Shown: piece after piece, positions 6,504 through 15,521 of the stretch | Layout: each line of letters begins with the position of its first letter | How positions within the stretch are numbered: the first letter of the stretch is position 1 | Source of the DNA: Prochlorococcus marinus str. GP2 | GTDB lineage: Bacteria; Cyanobacteriota; Cyanobacteriia; PCC-6307; Cyanobiaceae | NCBI RefSeq assembly: GCF_000759885.1 | Contig: NZ_JNAH01000004.1 | Coordinates: 248,001 to 312,000 of the forward strand | Direction of reading: 5' to 3' | Length of the DNA: 64,000 nt | The notes under the pieces: model-generated | What the model saw: the letters and a program-made list of their open reading frames with translations, nothing else | Told to the model about the DNA's origin: nothing | Database searches by the model: none | Position numbers and translations under genes: made by a program

Positions 6504-8258
6504 TCAAACTTTCAACAATTTAGAAGTTGTTAATTTAAATTCTTCTTTATCTATAGTTTCCAGGGTCAATAACATATCAACTAATTTATCAAGTAGAACT
6601 CTATTTTTTTTCAATATTTCTATTGAATTATTTAATGAAATTTTGGAAATCTTTATTACCTCATTATCAATTCTAGAACTGGTATTTTCGGCTATAAGAG
6701 GCTTTCTTGTAAATAACCCTTCTCCTAAATACATTTCACTATTACCAGAGTCCATTGAAATTGGACCAATAATAGAAAATCCATATTTTGTAACCATTTC
6801 TCTTACAATGTTTGTCGAATAAGAAATATCGTTTAGGGAACATTGTGTAATTTCATTTTCACCAAAAACTATAGTTTCTGCAGCTCTTCCAGCAAGAGCA
6901 ATTTCAATTTTTGAGAATAATAATTTTTTTGAAATCAAGCCGCTAGAAATAACATCTTCATCTGGGCATATTTTTGTATAACCTCCTAAAGATCCTGATC
7001 TAGGTAAGATTGTAATCTTATCAACTGATTCAATTCCATTTCTCACAGCAGATACAATTGCTCTTCCTACTTCGTTATAAGCAATAATTTTTTTCATATT
7101 TGAAGAAGTTATTGATGAACATCTCAGTCCGATTGTAATTTTATCTAAAGCATTTTCTATATGAAAATCATTAATAGATTTAGATGCATCTCTTGCGCAA
7201 TGAATGGCACTCTCGTTCATTAAATTTGCAAGGTCTGCCCCAGAGAATCCAGCTGTTCTTGAAGCCCAATATCCTAAATCAACTTTGCTTGAAAGTGGCT
7301 TAGAAAGAGAATGAACTGAAAGAATTTTTTTCCTTCCATCTAAATCTGGAAGCATTACTTCTATTTTTCTATCAAATCTTCCTGGTCTTAATAATGCTGC
7401 ATCCAGAATATCCGGTCTATTTGTTGCCGCTAAAACAATAATGCCTGAATTATCAGCAAAACCATCTAATTCAGTAAGAAGCTGATTAAGGGTTTGCTCT
7501 CTTTCATCATTTCCACCTCCGATACCAGAACCTCTTTGCCTACCAATTGAGTCAATTTCATCAATAAAAATTATACAAGGAGATTTTTCCTTAGCTTTAG
7601 CGAAAAGATCTCTCACTCGGCTTGCTCCAACACCAACAAAAAGTTCTACAAACTCTGATGCCGCTATTGAGAGAAAAGGAACTCCTGATTCTCCGGCAAT
7701 TGCTTTAGCCAATAGTGTTTTACCTGTCCCAGGAGGACCGATTAAGAGAACTCCTCTGGGAACTTTTGCTCCAAGATTTTCAAATTTTTTAGGTTCTTTT
7801 AAAAAAGTTATTACCTCTTTTAATTCCTCAGCCGCTTCAGGAACACCAGCTACATCATCGAATCTTGTTTCTACATCATCAATGGTTACAAATTTAGCTT
7901 GATTTTTAGTAAATCCAAAGGCTCTGGAAGCTAATTTTGAGGTACTTCTCAAAATTAAAACTATAGCAAATATAAAAATCAAGAAAAGACTGATTGAAGC
8001 AAATGAATTAGCTGCTGAGGATTCTTTTCTACTATTGTTAACAGTAAGTTCTACTTTGTTTTCAGAAGCCTTTTCAAGGATTAATTGGTCATTATAAAGA
8101 ATAGGTATTTTAATTTTATCTCCATTTTTATACAGAACATCAATTTCTCTTTGCCTAGGATAGAAAAAAATTGATTCGATGTTCCCCGACTCTATATCTT
8201 CTAAAAGATCGGAATAACTTGATTTAGAATTTGAATATGAGAATTTTGATCTAAACAC
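6504..8258 (-). CDS. FtsH-like AAA+ protein, probably protease-inactive
   Basis: 584 residues, shorter than the usual 600-640. The AAA+ domain looks intact: Walker A GPPGTGKT (174-181), Walker B IIFIDEID (229-236) and an arginine-finger region [20 protein letters not shown] (278-297). The zinc site is not: where FtsH has HEAGH, this protein reads NEVGR (395-399), so both histidine ligands are gone while the later aspartate (in LNDIS) remains. Only one membrane span is seen (about 85-103). The usual N-terminal first span is absent, and a stop codon just upstream of the GTG start (Shine-Dalgarno AAGGA) excludes a longer version. It resembles plastid FtsHi pseudo-proteases and may unfold substrates or modulate active FtsH hexamers. 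Confidence 0.85.
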   Translation of the reverse strand: MFRSKFSYSNSKSSYSDLLEDIESGNIESIFFYPRQREIDVLYKNGDKIKIPILYNDQLILEKASENKVELTVNNSRKESSAANSFASISLFLIFIFAIVLILRSTSKLASRAFGFTKNQAKFVTIDDVETRFDDVAGVPEAAEELKEVITFLKEPKKFENLGAKVPRGVLLIGPPGTGKTLLAKAIAGESGVPFLSIAASEFVELFVGVGASRVRDLFAKAKEKSPCIIFIDEIDSIGRQRGSGIGGGNDEREQTLNQLLTELDGFADNSGIIVLAATNRPDILDAALLRPGRFDRKIEVMLPDLDGRKKILSVHSLSKPLSSKVDLGYWASRTAGFSGADLANLMNESAIHCARDASKSINDFHIENALDKITIGLRCSSITSSNMKKIIAYNEVGRAIVSAVRNGIESVDKITILPRSGSLGGYTKICPDEDVISSGLISKKLLFSKIEIALAGRAAETIVFGENEITQCSLNDISYSTNIVREMVTKYGFSIIGPISMDSGNSEMYLGEGLFTRKPLIAENTSSRIDNEVIKISKISLNNSIEILKKNRVLLDKLVDMLLTLETIDKEEFKLTTSKLLKV

Positions 8259-8389
8259 TAATCCTTATAAGTTATTAATAAAGCATATATACTTATTTGA
8301 AAAATTGGCGTATATAAACAAAATATACTCAAAAGTTTTGGAGAAAACCACTTAAAGGTTATATTATTATATGGAAATAAAGAAAAAGA

Positions 8390-8560
8390 ATGGCTGTACC
8401 AAAGAAGAAAAAATCAAAGAGCAAAAGGAACCAAAGACATGCTGTCTGGAAAGGGAAAGCAGCATTAGCAGCTCAAAAAGCTATATCATTAGGTAAATCA
8501 GTTTTAACTGGCAAAGCCCAAGGATTTGTTTACCCTATTGAAGAAGAAGAAGAAGAATAA
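8390..8560 (+). CDS. rpmF: Ribosomal protein bL32
   Basis: 56 residues starting [17 protein letters not shown], the invariant bL32 opening, and ending in a run of six glutamates. Component of the large ribosomal subunit. No zinc-binding cysteine pairs are present, the zinc-independent form. Divergent from the FtsH-like gene, with about 130 bases between them. Confidence 0.95.
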   Translation: MAVPKKKKSKSKRNQRHAVWKGKAALAAQKAISLGKSVLTGKAQGFVYPIEEEEEE

Positions 8561-8572
8561 TAAGAATATCTC

Positions 8573-8899
8573 TTATGATCCTAATTTGAATGCCTCAAGT
8601 ACAACGGCATAGATTGCACCTATTCTTAATTTATCAACTGCGGACCATAAATTATAAAATCTCGATCTTGATGAAGGCTTAATTCTTATAATAATTTCAA
8701 TAAAAACTATGATTATTGGAACCATAATTAACTCATTTTTACCTTCAGAAATAAACTTTGTGGCAAAATTTGCAAACAAAAAATAGCCTGTCAAAACAGA
8801 AATTAGACCAATAGATTTTGACCTCCAAGTATCGCTTAAAAAACCAAAAAATAGATTATTTATTTGATGCGTAATTCTTGAAAAATTAGTTTTTTGCAT
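8573..8899 (-). CDS. ycf20: Ycf20 family protein (DUF565)
   Basis: 108 residues with two membrane segments (about 28-47 and 57-72) and the characteristic C-terminus ending AFKLGS. Ycf20 homologues in plastids and algae are linked to non-photochemical quenching and thylakoid function; the molecular activity is unknown. Its start overlaps the end of the upstream HAD phosphatase by 14 bases, indicating one minus-strand transcript. Convergent with rpmF. Confidence 0.75.
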   Translation of the reverse strand: MQKTNFSRITHQINNLFFGFLSDTWRSKSIGLISVLTGYFLFANFATKFISEGKNELIMVPIIIVFIEIIIRIKPSSRSRFYNLWSAVDKLRIGAIYAVVLEAFKLGS

Positions 8900-9650
8900 T
8901 GCAAACTGTTATTAAATAATCATTTAGGAAGGAATAGTCGACATATGATTTTTTTAGTTTAGGACCTTTAATTACATTTGCCACATGTTTCCCATCTCCT
9001 AGGCTGTCTATAATGCAATCTAATTTGATATTTTTTTCAAGAACTATAGGGATATTAGAAGGAACAAAAATTGTAGGTAAGTTAGCTGCTAAGGAAGATT
9101 TCAATCCAGGATTGGAGTCTTCAAATACTATTGAGTTATTCTTTTTGATCCCACTTAATTGAACTGCTTTTAAATAAGGTAATGGATTTGGTTTTTTTAA
9201 ATCAACATCTTCACTTGAAATAATAAATTCAAATGGATTGAAACCATTAAATAGATATTTAATAAGTAAATCTACTTGATTTCTAGAACTTGAAGTAACA
9301 ATAAATTGTCTTATTTTTTTTCTGTATAGTTCATTTATCAATCTTAAAACTCCAGTTTTAAGATTAACGGAATTTTTTTTTATTAATTCTAAGTAATGAA
9401 ACTGTTTTTTCTCATGGATTTTTAAAATTAAATCTTCTGAAAAGTAGTCATTATTTAATCTTGAATAATGGGCGATTCTATTTCTACCTCCATTTATTTT
9501 CAATAGTTGAATGTATTTATTAGTATCCCAATTCCAATCAATACCAATATCACTAAATGCATGATTAAAGGCCGGTAAATGAGCCTCTAATTCTGTATTT
9601 GCGATAGTACCATCTAAATCCCAATAAACACCCTTGAGATAAGTCACCAA
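8886..9650 (-). CDS. HAD-superfamily phosphatase, CbbY-like
   Basis: 254 residues with the HAD motifs in order: motif I WDLDGTIAN (DxDGT, about residues 9-17), motif II FIVTSSSR (T/S), motif III with a lysine in DLKKPNPLPY and motif IV in VFEDSNPGLKS. The helical cap between motifs I and II makes it subclass IA, like CbbY and beta-phosphoglucomutase. CbbY removes the Rubisco inhibitor xylulose-1,5-bisphosphate, but substrate cannot be assigned here. Overlaps ycf20. Confidence 0.85.
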   Translation of the reverse strand: MVTYLKGVYWDLDGTIANTELEAHLPAFNHAFSDIGIDWNWDTNKYIQLLKINGGRNRIAHYSRLNNDYFSEDLILKIHEKKQFHYLELIKKNSVNLKTGVLRLINELYRKKIRQFIVTSSSRNQVDLLIKYLFNGFNPFEFIISSEDVDLKKPNPLPYLKAVQLSGIKKNNSIVFEDSNPGLKSSLAANLPTIFVPSNIPIVLEKNIKLDCIIDSLGDGKHVANVIKGPKLKKSYVDYSFLNDYLITVCNAKN

Positions 9651-9661
9651 GAAATATTTAT

Positions 9662-9739
9662 TTATTTACGGTAAAATACTAGAGCAATAATTGCTGGACC
9701 TGCTAGCGCAACTACAGCTAAAGGAATAAGTGTTGCCAT
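9662..9739 (-). CDS. psb30: Photosystem II protein Psb30 (Ycf12)
   Basis: 25-residue single-span peptide, MATLIPLAVVALAGPAIIAL and a short basic end. The LAGPAIIAL core matches the Psb30/Ycf12 signature seen in larger cyanobacterial versions. A small subunit at the periphery of photosystem II near cytochrome b559. Very short open frames are otherwise weak evidence; the signature is what supports this call. Confidence 0.72.
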   Translation of the reverse strand: MATLIPLAVVALAGPAIIALVFYRK

Positions 9740-9821
9740 GATTAATGAATATGTTTTGTGATACTATTTTTACAAATAAAAGATAGAACTGTACTAATAC
9801 GTAACAAGATTGAATTAAATT

Positions 9822-10172
9822 ATGAAATCATGGACTTGTATAGAAAATTGTGGAGCTTGTTGTAAGTTCAGCTTGAACGAAAGAAGTGATCTTACAGACA
9901 AACTAAGCAGTAAAGATATCGATTTAATAAATTCGATGACGGCTAAAGACGGTTGGTGTAAGAATTTGGACAGAAAAAATAAAAAATGCTTAATTTATGA
10001 TAAGAGGCCTCATTTTTGCCGAGTAAATGAATTCTCAATTGCTTTTAATGGTTATTGGGAATCTGGTGATAAGTTTCTTATAGATTGCTGCAAGCAGCAT
10101 ATTTCATCAAATTATGGCTATAGGAGTAAAGAGATGAAGAGTTTTAAAAAGGCAGTTTTAGAAAATGAATAG
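9822..10172 (+). CDS. YkgJ-family cysteine cluster protein
   Basis: 116 residues with the cluster CIENCGACCKF near the N-terminus and further cysteines in WCKNLD, KKCLIYD and HFCRV, the pattern of the UPF0153/YkgJ zinc- or iron-chelating family. Small cytoplasmic protein of unknown biochemical role. It overlaps the first GDT1-type gene by eight bases, so it is translated with a likely manganese transporter; a metal-related role is inferred from this. Confidence 0.85.
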   Translation: MKSWTCIENCGACCKFSLNERSDLTDKLSSKDIDLINSMTAKDGWCKNLDRKNKKCLIYDKRPHFCRVNEFSIAFNGYWESGDKFLIDCCKQHISSNYGYRSKEMKSFKKAVLENE

Positions 10173-10491
10173 TAATCTAGAAAAAAAAGAGAACAATATA
10201 GAAAAAAGTTTCTTATCTATATTTATTACAACTTTTACTACAATTTTTATTGCTGAACTTGGAGATAAAACTCAAATAGCCACTTTAATGCTTTCTGCTG
10301 AGTCAGGTAAACCAATAATTGTTTTTCTTGGAAGTTCTCTTGCTTTGATAAGTTCAAGCATAGTAGGAGTTCTAATAGGTAAATGGTTATCAAAAAAAAT
10401 ATCTCCAAGCAAATTTGCTTTATTTACTGGTTCTTTAATGATAATAATAAGTTTATTTTTAGCCTTTGATACTTTCAAAAATTATTTATAA
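10165..10491 (+). CDS. GDT1/TMEM165-type half transporter, first copy
   Basis: 108 residues, one of the two repeats that make up UPF0016/GDT1 cation transporters. The signature E-x-G-D-K-[TS] reads ELGDKTQIATL (about residues 31-41). Three spans follow. Cyanobacterial and plastid GDT1 proteins export Mn2+ from the cytosol to the thylakoid lumen or periplasm; the same is inferred here. Its stop abuts the ATG of the second half, and both are needed for a complete two-repeat transporter. Confidence 0.85.
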   Translation: MNSNLEKKENNIEKSFLSIFITTFTTIFIAELGDKTQIATLMLSAESGKPIIVFLGSSLALISSSIVGVLIGKWLSKKISPSKFALFTGSLMIIISLFLAFDTFKNYL

Positions 10492-10803
10492 ATGATTTTA
10501 AGTTTATTACTATCAACATTTCTTACTGTTTTTGTAGCTGAGTTAGGTGACAAAACACAACTGGCTACTTTAACTATAAGCGGTACTTCAAATAAACCAT
10601 TAGCAGTTTTTTTAGGATCTTCTTCTGCACTTGTCTTTGCTAGTTTACTAGGAGCATTGACAGGTGGTTCTATTTCAAGCTTTTTACCTGAGATAGTTCT
10701 AAAATCTATAGCCTCCATAACATTTTTTATTATTGGTATCAGGCTTTTTATAAACTCATTCGCTATCCATAAAGAAGAAAAAGGAGACAAAGAAAATAAT
10801 TAG
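10492..10803 (+). CDS. GDT1/TMEM165-type half transporter, second copy
   Basis: 103 residues, the second repeat, with signature ELGDKTQLATL (about residues 17-27) and three spans. The ATG follows directly after the TAA of the first half with no intervening base. Both halves carry complete starts, so this is a true two-gene arrangement, not a frameshifted fusion, and the product is presumably a heterodimer. Probable Mn2+/Ca2+ exporter. Confidence 0.85.
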   Translation: MILSLLLSTFLTVFVAELGDKTQLATLTISGTSNKPLAVFLGSSSALVFASLLGALTGGSISSFLPEIVLKSIASITFFIIGIRLFINSFAIHKEEKGDKENN

Positions 10804-10875
10804 CTTTAAGCTTGGATAAAAAGGTGTAATAATGGTTTATATAACCTAATTAATCTATAAATATTTATTTATACC

Positions 10876-13110
10876 ATGTTCACAACATCTTCAATTATTG
10901 ATAATTTGAATCAGTCAGAAGGTTTAGAATATAAGAAGTTATGCAGTTCATTAAAAGTAACTAAGAAATCTGATAAAGAAAAATTAAATATAGCTTTATC
11001 AGCTTTAGAAAAACTTGAAATTATAAATAAAAATGAAAATAATGCATATACATACACTTCAGATAGCAATCACATATTCGCTAAAATAAGGTGTAGTAGT
11101 AAAGGGTACTGCTTTGCCGTAAGAGACAGAAACGAAGAAGATATTTACATTAGAGAAAATCTACTTAATTATGCTTGGAATGGAGATAAAGTTTTAGTAA
11201 GGATAATAAAGGATGGTTACAGAAGAAGATCACCTGAGGGAGTAGTTGATTGTATTCTTGAAAGATCAAATCAGATACTTCTCTCAAAAGTTGAAACTAT
11301 AAGCGATCATGTATATGCCATTCCCATTGATGATAGGATTCTTTCTAAAATAAAACTTCCAAAAGAGGATAAAAAATATTTATACAAAACGGAAAATAAG
11401 AATATAGTTAAAGTTCAAATCGATAGATTTCCAATTGGTCAAGATGAAGGATTAGGCCATGTAATACAAGAATTACAACTAAATAAAAATGAAGAATTAG
11501 ATACAGATTTTGTTTTATCTAAAAGCAATATTGTCAAGTTATTCAATGAAAATGAAATTGGATCTAAGAAAATAGAGAAAAGGGAAAGAATAGATTTATC
11601 AGATAAAAACTCTTATTTGTTCAAAAGTTGGAATTCTGATAATTCTCCAATGCTTCCAATGATTCAAGTAGAAGAAGGAAAAGATGGAGAAACTAAACTA
11701 TGGATACATACAAATAATCTTGCAGAAATAGTAGAACTTAATAGTAAAAAATCCTTAGCAGTATTTTTTGATAGTTTTGAATCATTACCCTTATTGAATA
11801 ATTGGCAAAACTACATTAATAAAGTTATAAGAAATACTTCTCAATTTAACTTAGGTAAAAAGAATGAAGCAATTAGTCTCTGCTTACATTTAAATAGCGT
11901 TAATGAAATAACTGATTGGTCATTTCATCTAACTTTAGTAAAATGCACCCTTGTTGTTGGAAGTGATCATACTGAGGCACTTCAATCTAGAAAAAGTAAA
12001 ACTAGAATAACCTCTCGATTTTTAAAACCAATAAAGGATCATATCGCGAATCTAGATAAAATTTTAGAAATTTCAACTTCATTCAGACAAAGACATATCT
12101 TTGAAGGTAAAGCTGAAATCCCTGCACCACTTAATAAAATAGATTCATTAAATGAATTTTTTATTCACAACCCTGCAGAATATTCGAAAGGATATTTTGA
12201 AACATTAAAAAAAGAAGATTGTCAAACGTATCTTTCCCCAATACTACTCGAAGCAAACTTAATATGGTTTAAACATTCAAGTCACTATGGTTTAAAAAGT
12301 GCAGGATACCTCTCAAAAGGAATAGATTATATTAATGCAAATGAAATCATCAAATATTCTGAATTTATTGATAATGATATAGAGCTGAATGAAGATGGTA
12401 ATTTATCATTTAGTCAACTAATTAAGTTATGTGGCGATGATAATAAAAAAAGAATCTTACATAAACTTTTAATTAATGAATTTAAGGATAATGAAGTTAC
12501 CCTTTTTACTGAAAAAATTGATAATGAAGATCCAGAAAAACTATTTATATCTCCATGGACAATGCCTGGATATGACTTCACTAATCTTATGAACCAGTAT
12601 TGTATTTTTAATATGATAATAAATGGAAAGAAATCAAAGAAAATTAACATTAATGAAATTAATATAGTGGAAAGTAATTCATTGAATTTAGTAAATTGGG
12701 ATATATTTAATTCTTCAGTTTCAAAGAATATAGATTTATTATTTAATAAGTTTGTAATAGATAAAATTAATGATTATAAAGACAAAGTAAATCAATACAA
12801 ATCCAATATGATAAGTATAAAAAAAGTAAGAATAGCCGATAAATTAATAGGTAATATTTATAGTGGTTTTATATTATCAGTGCAAAGTTATGGTTTTTTT
12901 GTTGAGATATCAGAACTAAATGTGGAAGGTCTTGTACATGTTAGCACCCTTAATAATGATTGGTATGAGTATAGATCACGACAAAATATATTAATAGGAA
13001 GGAAATCTAAAAAATCATATAAAGTTGGAGATGAAATAGAAGTAAAGATAATGAAAGTTGATATTCTTAAATATCAAATTGATTTAGAATTAAATAAAGA
13101 AGCTTTATGA
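10876..13110 (+). CDS. RNase II/R-family (RNB) protein, degenerate active site
   Basis: 744 residues with RNase R-like layout: a winged-helix N-terminus (about 1-60), a cold-shock OB domain (about 65-110, FAKIRCSSKGYCFAVRD), a central RNB-like region and a C-terminal S1 domain (about 655-740, LIGNIYSGFILSVQSYGFFVEISELNVEGLVHVS). The canonical RNB motif DxxxxxDxDD should fall near residues 238-262, where only an unrelated Asn/Ser-rich stretch is seen, and the SPIRRY motif near 558 reads SPWTMPGYDF. Hydrolysis therefore looks doubtful, and an RNA-binding role is possible. Alternatively the lineage relies on unusual residues. Confidence 0.78.
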   Translation: MFTTSSIIDNLNQSEGLEYKKLCSSLKVTKKSDKEKLNIALSALEKLEIINKNENNAYTYTSDSNHIFAKIRCSSKGYCFAVRDRNEEDIYIRENLLNYAWNGDKVLVRIIKDGYRRRSPEGVVDCILERSNQILLSKVETISDHVYAIPIDDRILSKIKLPKEDKKYLYKTENKNIVKVQIDRFPIGQDEGLGHVIQELQLNKNEELDTDFVLSKSNIVKLFNENEIGSKKIEKRERIDLSDKNSYLFKSWNSDNSPMLPMIQVEEGKDGETKLWIHTNNLAEIVELNSKKSLAVFFDSFESLPLLNNWQNYINKVIRNTSQFNLGKKNEAISLCLHLNSVNEITDWSFHLTLVKCTLVVGSDHTEALQSRKSKTRITSRFLKPIKDHIANLDKILEISTSFRQRHIFEGKAEIPAPLNKIDSLNEFFIHNPAEYSKGYFETLKKEDCQTYLSPILLEANLIWFKHSSHYGLKSAGYLSKGIDYINANEIIKYSEFIDNDIELNEDGNLSFSQLIKLCGDDNKKRILHKLLINEFKDNEVTLFTEKIDNEDPEKLFISPWTMPGYDFTNLMNQYCIFNMIINGKKSKKININEINIVESNSLNLVNWDIFNSSVSKNIDLLFNKFVIDKINDYKDKVNQYKSNMISIKKVRIADKLIGNIYSGFILSVQSYGFFVEISELNVEGLVHVSTLNNDWYEYRSRQNILIGRKSKKSYKVGDEIEVKIMKVDILKYQIDLELNKEAL

Positions 13111-13160
13111 AATATATTATGAATTTATTAATCAAATAACAATGAAGATGTTTTTTTAGA

Positions 13161-13601
13161 ATGATATTAAAGAAAAAATTTTTATTATTTACCCTTTTTT
13201 TTATAATAATTATTCAAACTTTGTTATTTACAAATAATAACCAGAAGACTTCATTTAGATACTTTAGATGGACTATCCAAGAAGTAACTATAGGGAAGTT
13301 AATCAGTATTTCTTTTTTATCTGGTTTATTTGTGAGCATTCTATTAAATACTAATATCACTAGTTATAAAGAAAATAATGTCGAGCAAATAGAAGAGAAT
13401 TATGAACCTTTAGATAATGAAGAATATCCAAGATCTAATGTGGAGATGCCACCACAAAGGGATATTAGAGATGCGCAACCAACAATATCCGTTAATTACA
13501 GAGTAGTCAAAAATACGGAGGAAAATAATTTTAAAAAAGATCTCAATTATTCAAATCCTGATAATAAAGATGACTGGGATAATGTTGATAGTGATTGGTA
13601 G
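13161..13601 (+). CDS. Two-span membrane protein with acidic tail
   Basis: 146 residues. Two hydrophobic segments (about 6-24 and 45-63) are separated by a basic loop (RYFRWTIQEVTIGKL), the layout of LapA/YciS-type proteins, followed by a long acidic, asparagine-rich cytoplasmic tail. It lies 50 bases after the RNB gene on the same strand. Function unknown. Confidence 0.65.
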   Translation: MILKKKFLLFTLFFIIIIQTLLFTNNNQKTSFRYFRWTIQEVTIGKLISISFLSGLFVSILLNTNITSYKENNVEQIEENYEPLDNEEYPRSNVEMPPQRDIRDAQPTISVNYRVVKNTEENNFKKDLNYSNPDNKDDWDNVDSDW

Positions 13602-13659
13602 AAAAATAAATTAATTAAAAATGTTTTTTTAATTTATAATGGTATAAATAATTTTTTTT

Positions 13660-14238
13660 ATGGAAGAAAATTTAGACAAAAATAATGAACTCAAAAAAGA
13701 ATCATCTGACAATACTACTAAATCAAACTCTAATGAAATAATGGAACCTAAATCAGAAAATGTTATCAAAATGGATATGAATAATGGTATTTCTGAAAGG
13801 AATTCTTCTTCTAAAGTTGTTATAAAAAATGAAATTGATACTCCCGACAAACCCATAACAAAACCAAAAAAAGAAATCCCAATAGAGAAAAAGCCTTTCC
13901 AAGAATTTATTAACACACATTTAATTCCTGAACTTATAGAAGAAATTAATCAAAGAGGTTTAGAAATAAACGAAATTAAACTTTCAAACACTAATAGACC
14001 TATTGCTGGAGATAAATGTTGGGTAATAAACTGTGAAATTAAAGATACATGTAACTTTTGGTTATCCTTTGAGAAGGATGACATTAGTTCATTAAAAAGT
14101 ATTTCTTTATCAAAACCTAATCAAAATCCCAGTATTATTGAATCTTTTCTTATCGACGAAAAAAGAATTACCCTAAAATTAATTATTTCAAGAGTATTGC
14201 AAAGATTAAATGGACAAAAATTAATAGGAGTTAATTAG
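13660..14238 (+). CDS. DUF2996-like cyanobacterial protein
   Basis: 192 residues. The first 80 are low-complexity and charged (Lys, Asn, Ser, Glu). The C-terminal 110 form an ordered domain starting PFQEFINTHLIPEL and including CWVINCEIKDTCNFWL and a helix ending LQRLNGQKLIGVN. This matches my recollection of DUF2996, a family confined to cyanobacteria and plastids. Function unknown; acsF follows 80 bases later on the same strand. Confidence 0.6.
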   Translation: MEENLDKNNELKKESSDNTTKSNSNEIMEPKSENVIKMDMNNGISERNSSSKVVIKNEIDTPDKPITKPKKEIPIEKKPFQEFINTHLIPELIEEINQRGLEINEIKLSNTNRPIAGDKCWVINCEIKDTCNFWLSFEKDDISSLKSISLSKPNQNPSIIESFLIDEKRITLKLIISRVLQRLNGQKLIGVN

Positions 14239-14317
14239 AAAAACAATAACACCAAGTTAACTTTTCCCTCGAAAATACAAATCATAGTAAATAATAGTAT
14301 TATTAACCGAATAAAAA

Positions 14318-15490
14318 ATGGCTCAATCAACTGTTGAATCAAAAAATAAAAAAGATATTAATAACGGAAAGATACCAGCAAAAGAAACAATTTTGTCTCC
14401 AAGATTCTATACAACAGATTTTGAGGCCATGGAAAATATGGATTTATCAATAAACGAGGAGGAATTGGAAGCTATATGTGAGGAATTTAGGAAAGATTAC
14501 AATAGACATCATTTTGTAAGAAATAGTGAATTTGAAGGGGCTGCAGATAAATTAGATCCTAAGACAAGAGAGCTTTTTGTTGATTTTCTCGAGGGAAGTT
14601 GTACTTCAGAATTCTCAGGTTTTTTACTTTATAAGGAACTTAGTAAGAGAATTAAAGTCAAAAACCCTCTACTTGCTGAATGTTTTGCTCATATGGCCAG
14701 AGATGAAGCAAGACATGCAGGTTTTTTAAATAAATCAATGAGTGACTTTGGACTTCAGTTAGATTTAGGTTTTTTAACAGCCAATAAAGATTACACTTAT
14801 TTCCCTCCAAGAAGTATTTTTTACGCTACTTATTTATCCGAAAAAATAGGTTATTGGAGATACATAGCAATTTATAGGCATCTCGAAAAGAACCCTGATA
14901 GCAAAATTTTCCCACTATTTAATTACTTTGAAAATTGGTGTCAAGATGAAAATAGACATGGGGATTTCTTTGACGCATTAATGAAAGCACAGCCACGCAC
15001 TGTTAAATCTTTAAGCCAAAAAATTACCATTGGCGGCTCTACTTTTACACACCCATTATTTGACTACTTCCATAGGTTTAGATATTTCTTGAATAATCTT
15101 CCATTAACATCAAAGTTATGGTCTAGGTTCTTTCTTTTAGCTGTATTTGCCACTATGTATGCAAGGGATTTGGGAATTAAAAAAGATTTCTACAGTTCTT
15201 TAGGTTTAGATGCCAGAGATTACGACCAGTTTGTTATTAATAAAACAAATGAAACTGCAGCTAGAGTTTTCCCTGTAGTAATGGACGTTTATGATAAATC
15301 TTTTTATGGAAGATTAGATAAAATAGTAGAGAATAATAAGGTTCTTTCCGATATTGCAAACAGTGATGGAAATAAAGTATCTAAAACTTTTAAAAAATTA
15401 CCTAAATATTTATCAAACGGTTACCAGTTATTAAGACTATACTTATTAAAACCTCTTGATAGCAAAGATTTCCAACCTTCGATTAGATAA
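14318..15490 (+). CDS. acsF: Mg-protoporphyrin IX monomethyl ester oxidative cyclase
   Basis: Aerobic di-iron cyclase that forms the fifth (isocyclic) ring of chlorophyll. Of 390 residues, the two iron-binding E-x-x-H style motifs are clear: [11 protein letters not shown] and [11 protein letters not shown], with additional conserved acids in [12 protein letters not shown]. Thylakoid-associated. Low-oxygen paralogues exist in some cyanobacteria, but only this copy is in the window. Flanked by DUF2996 and tldD on the same strand. Confidence 0.95.
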   Translation: MAQSTVESKNKKDINNGKIPAKETILSPRFYTTDFEAMENMDLSINEEELEAICEEFRKDYNRHHFVRNSEFEGAADKLDPKTRELFVDFLEGSCTSEFSGFLLYKELSKRIKVKNPLLAECFAHMARDEARHAGFLNKSMSDFGLQLDLGFLTANKDYTYFPPRSIFYATYLSEKIGYWRYIAIYRHLEKNPDSKIFPLFNYFENWCQDENRHGDFFDALMKAQPRTVKSLSQKITIGGSTFTHPLFDYFHRFRYFLNNLPLTSKLWSRFFLLAVFATMYARDLGIKKDFYSSLGLDARDYDQFVINKTNETAARVFPVVMDVYDKSFYGRLDKIVENNKVLSDIANSDGNKVSKTFKKLPKYLSNGYQLLRLYLLKPLDSKDFQPSIR

Positions 15491-15521
15491 TCTTTAATAC
15501 AGAGAAGATTTATAAACTCAT

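Noticed and set aside
10165-10803. Frameshift breaking a single GDT1 gene
   Set aside because: Each half has a complete signature, its own ATG and a clean stop directly before the next start, so two genes are more likely than one broken gene.
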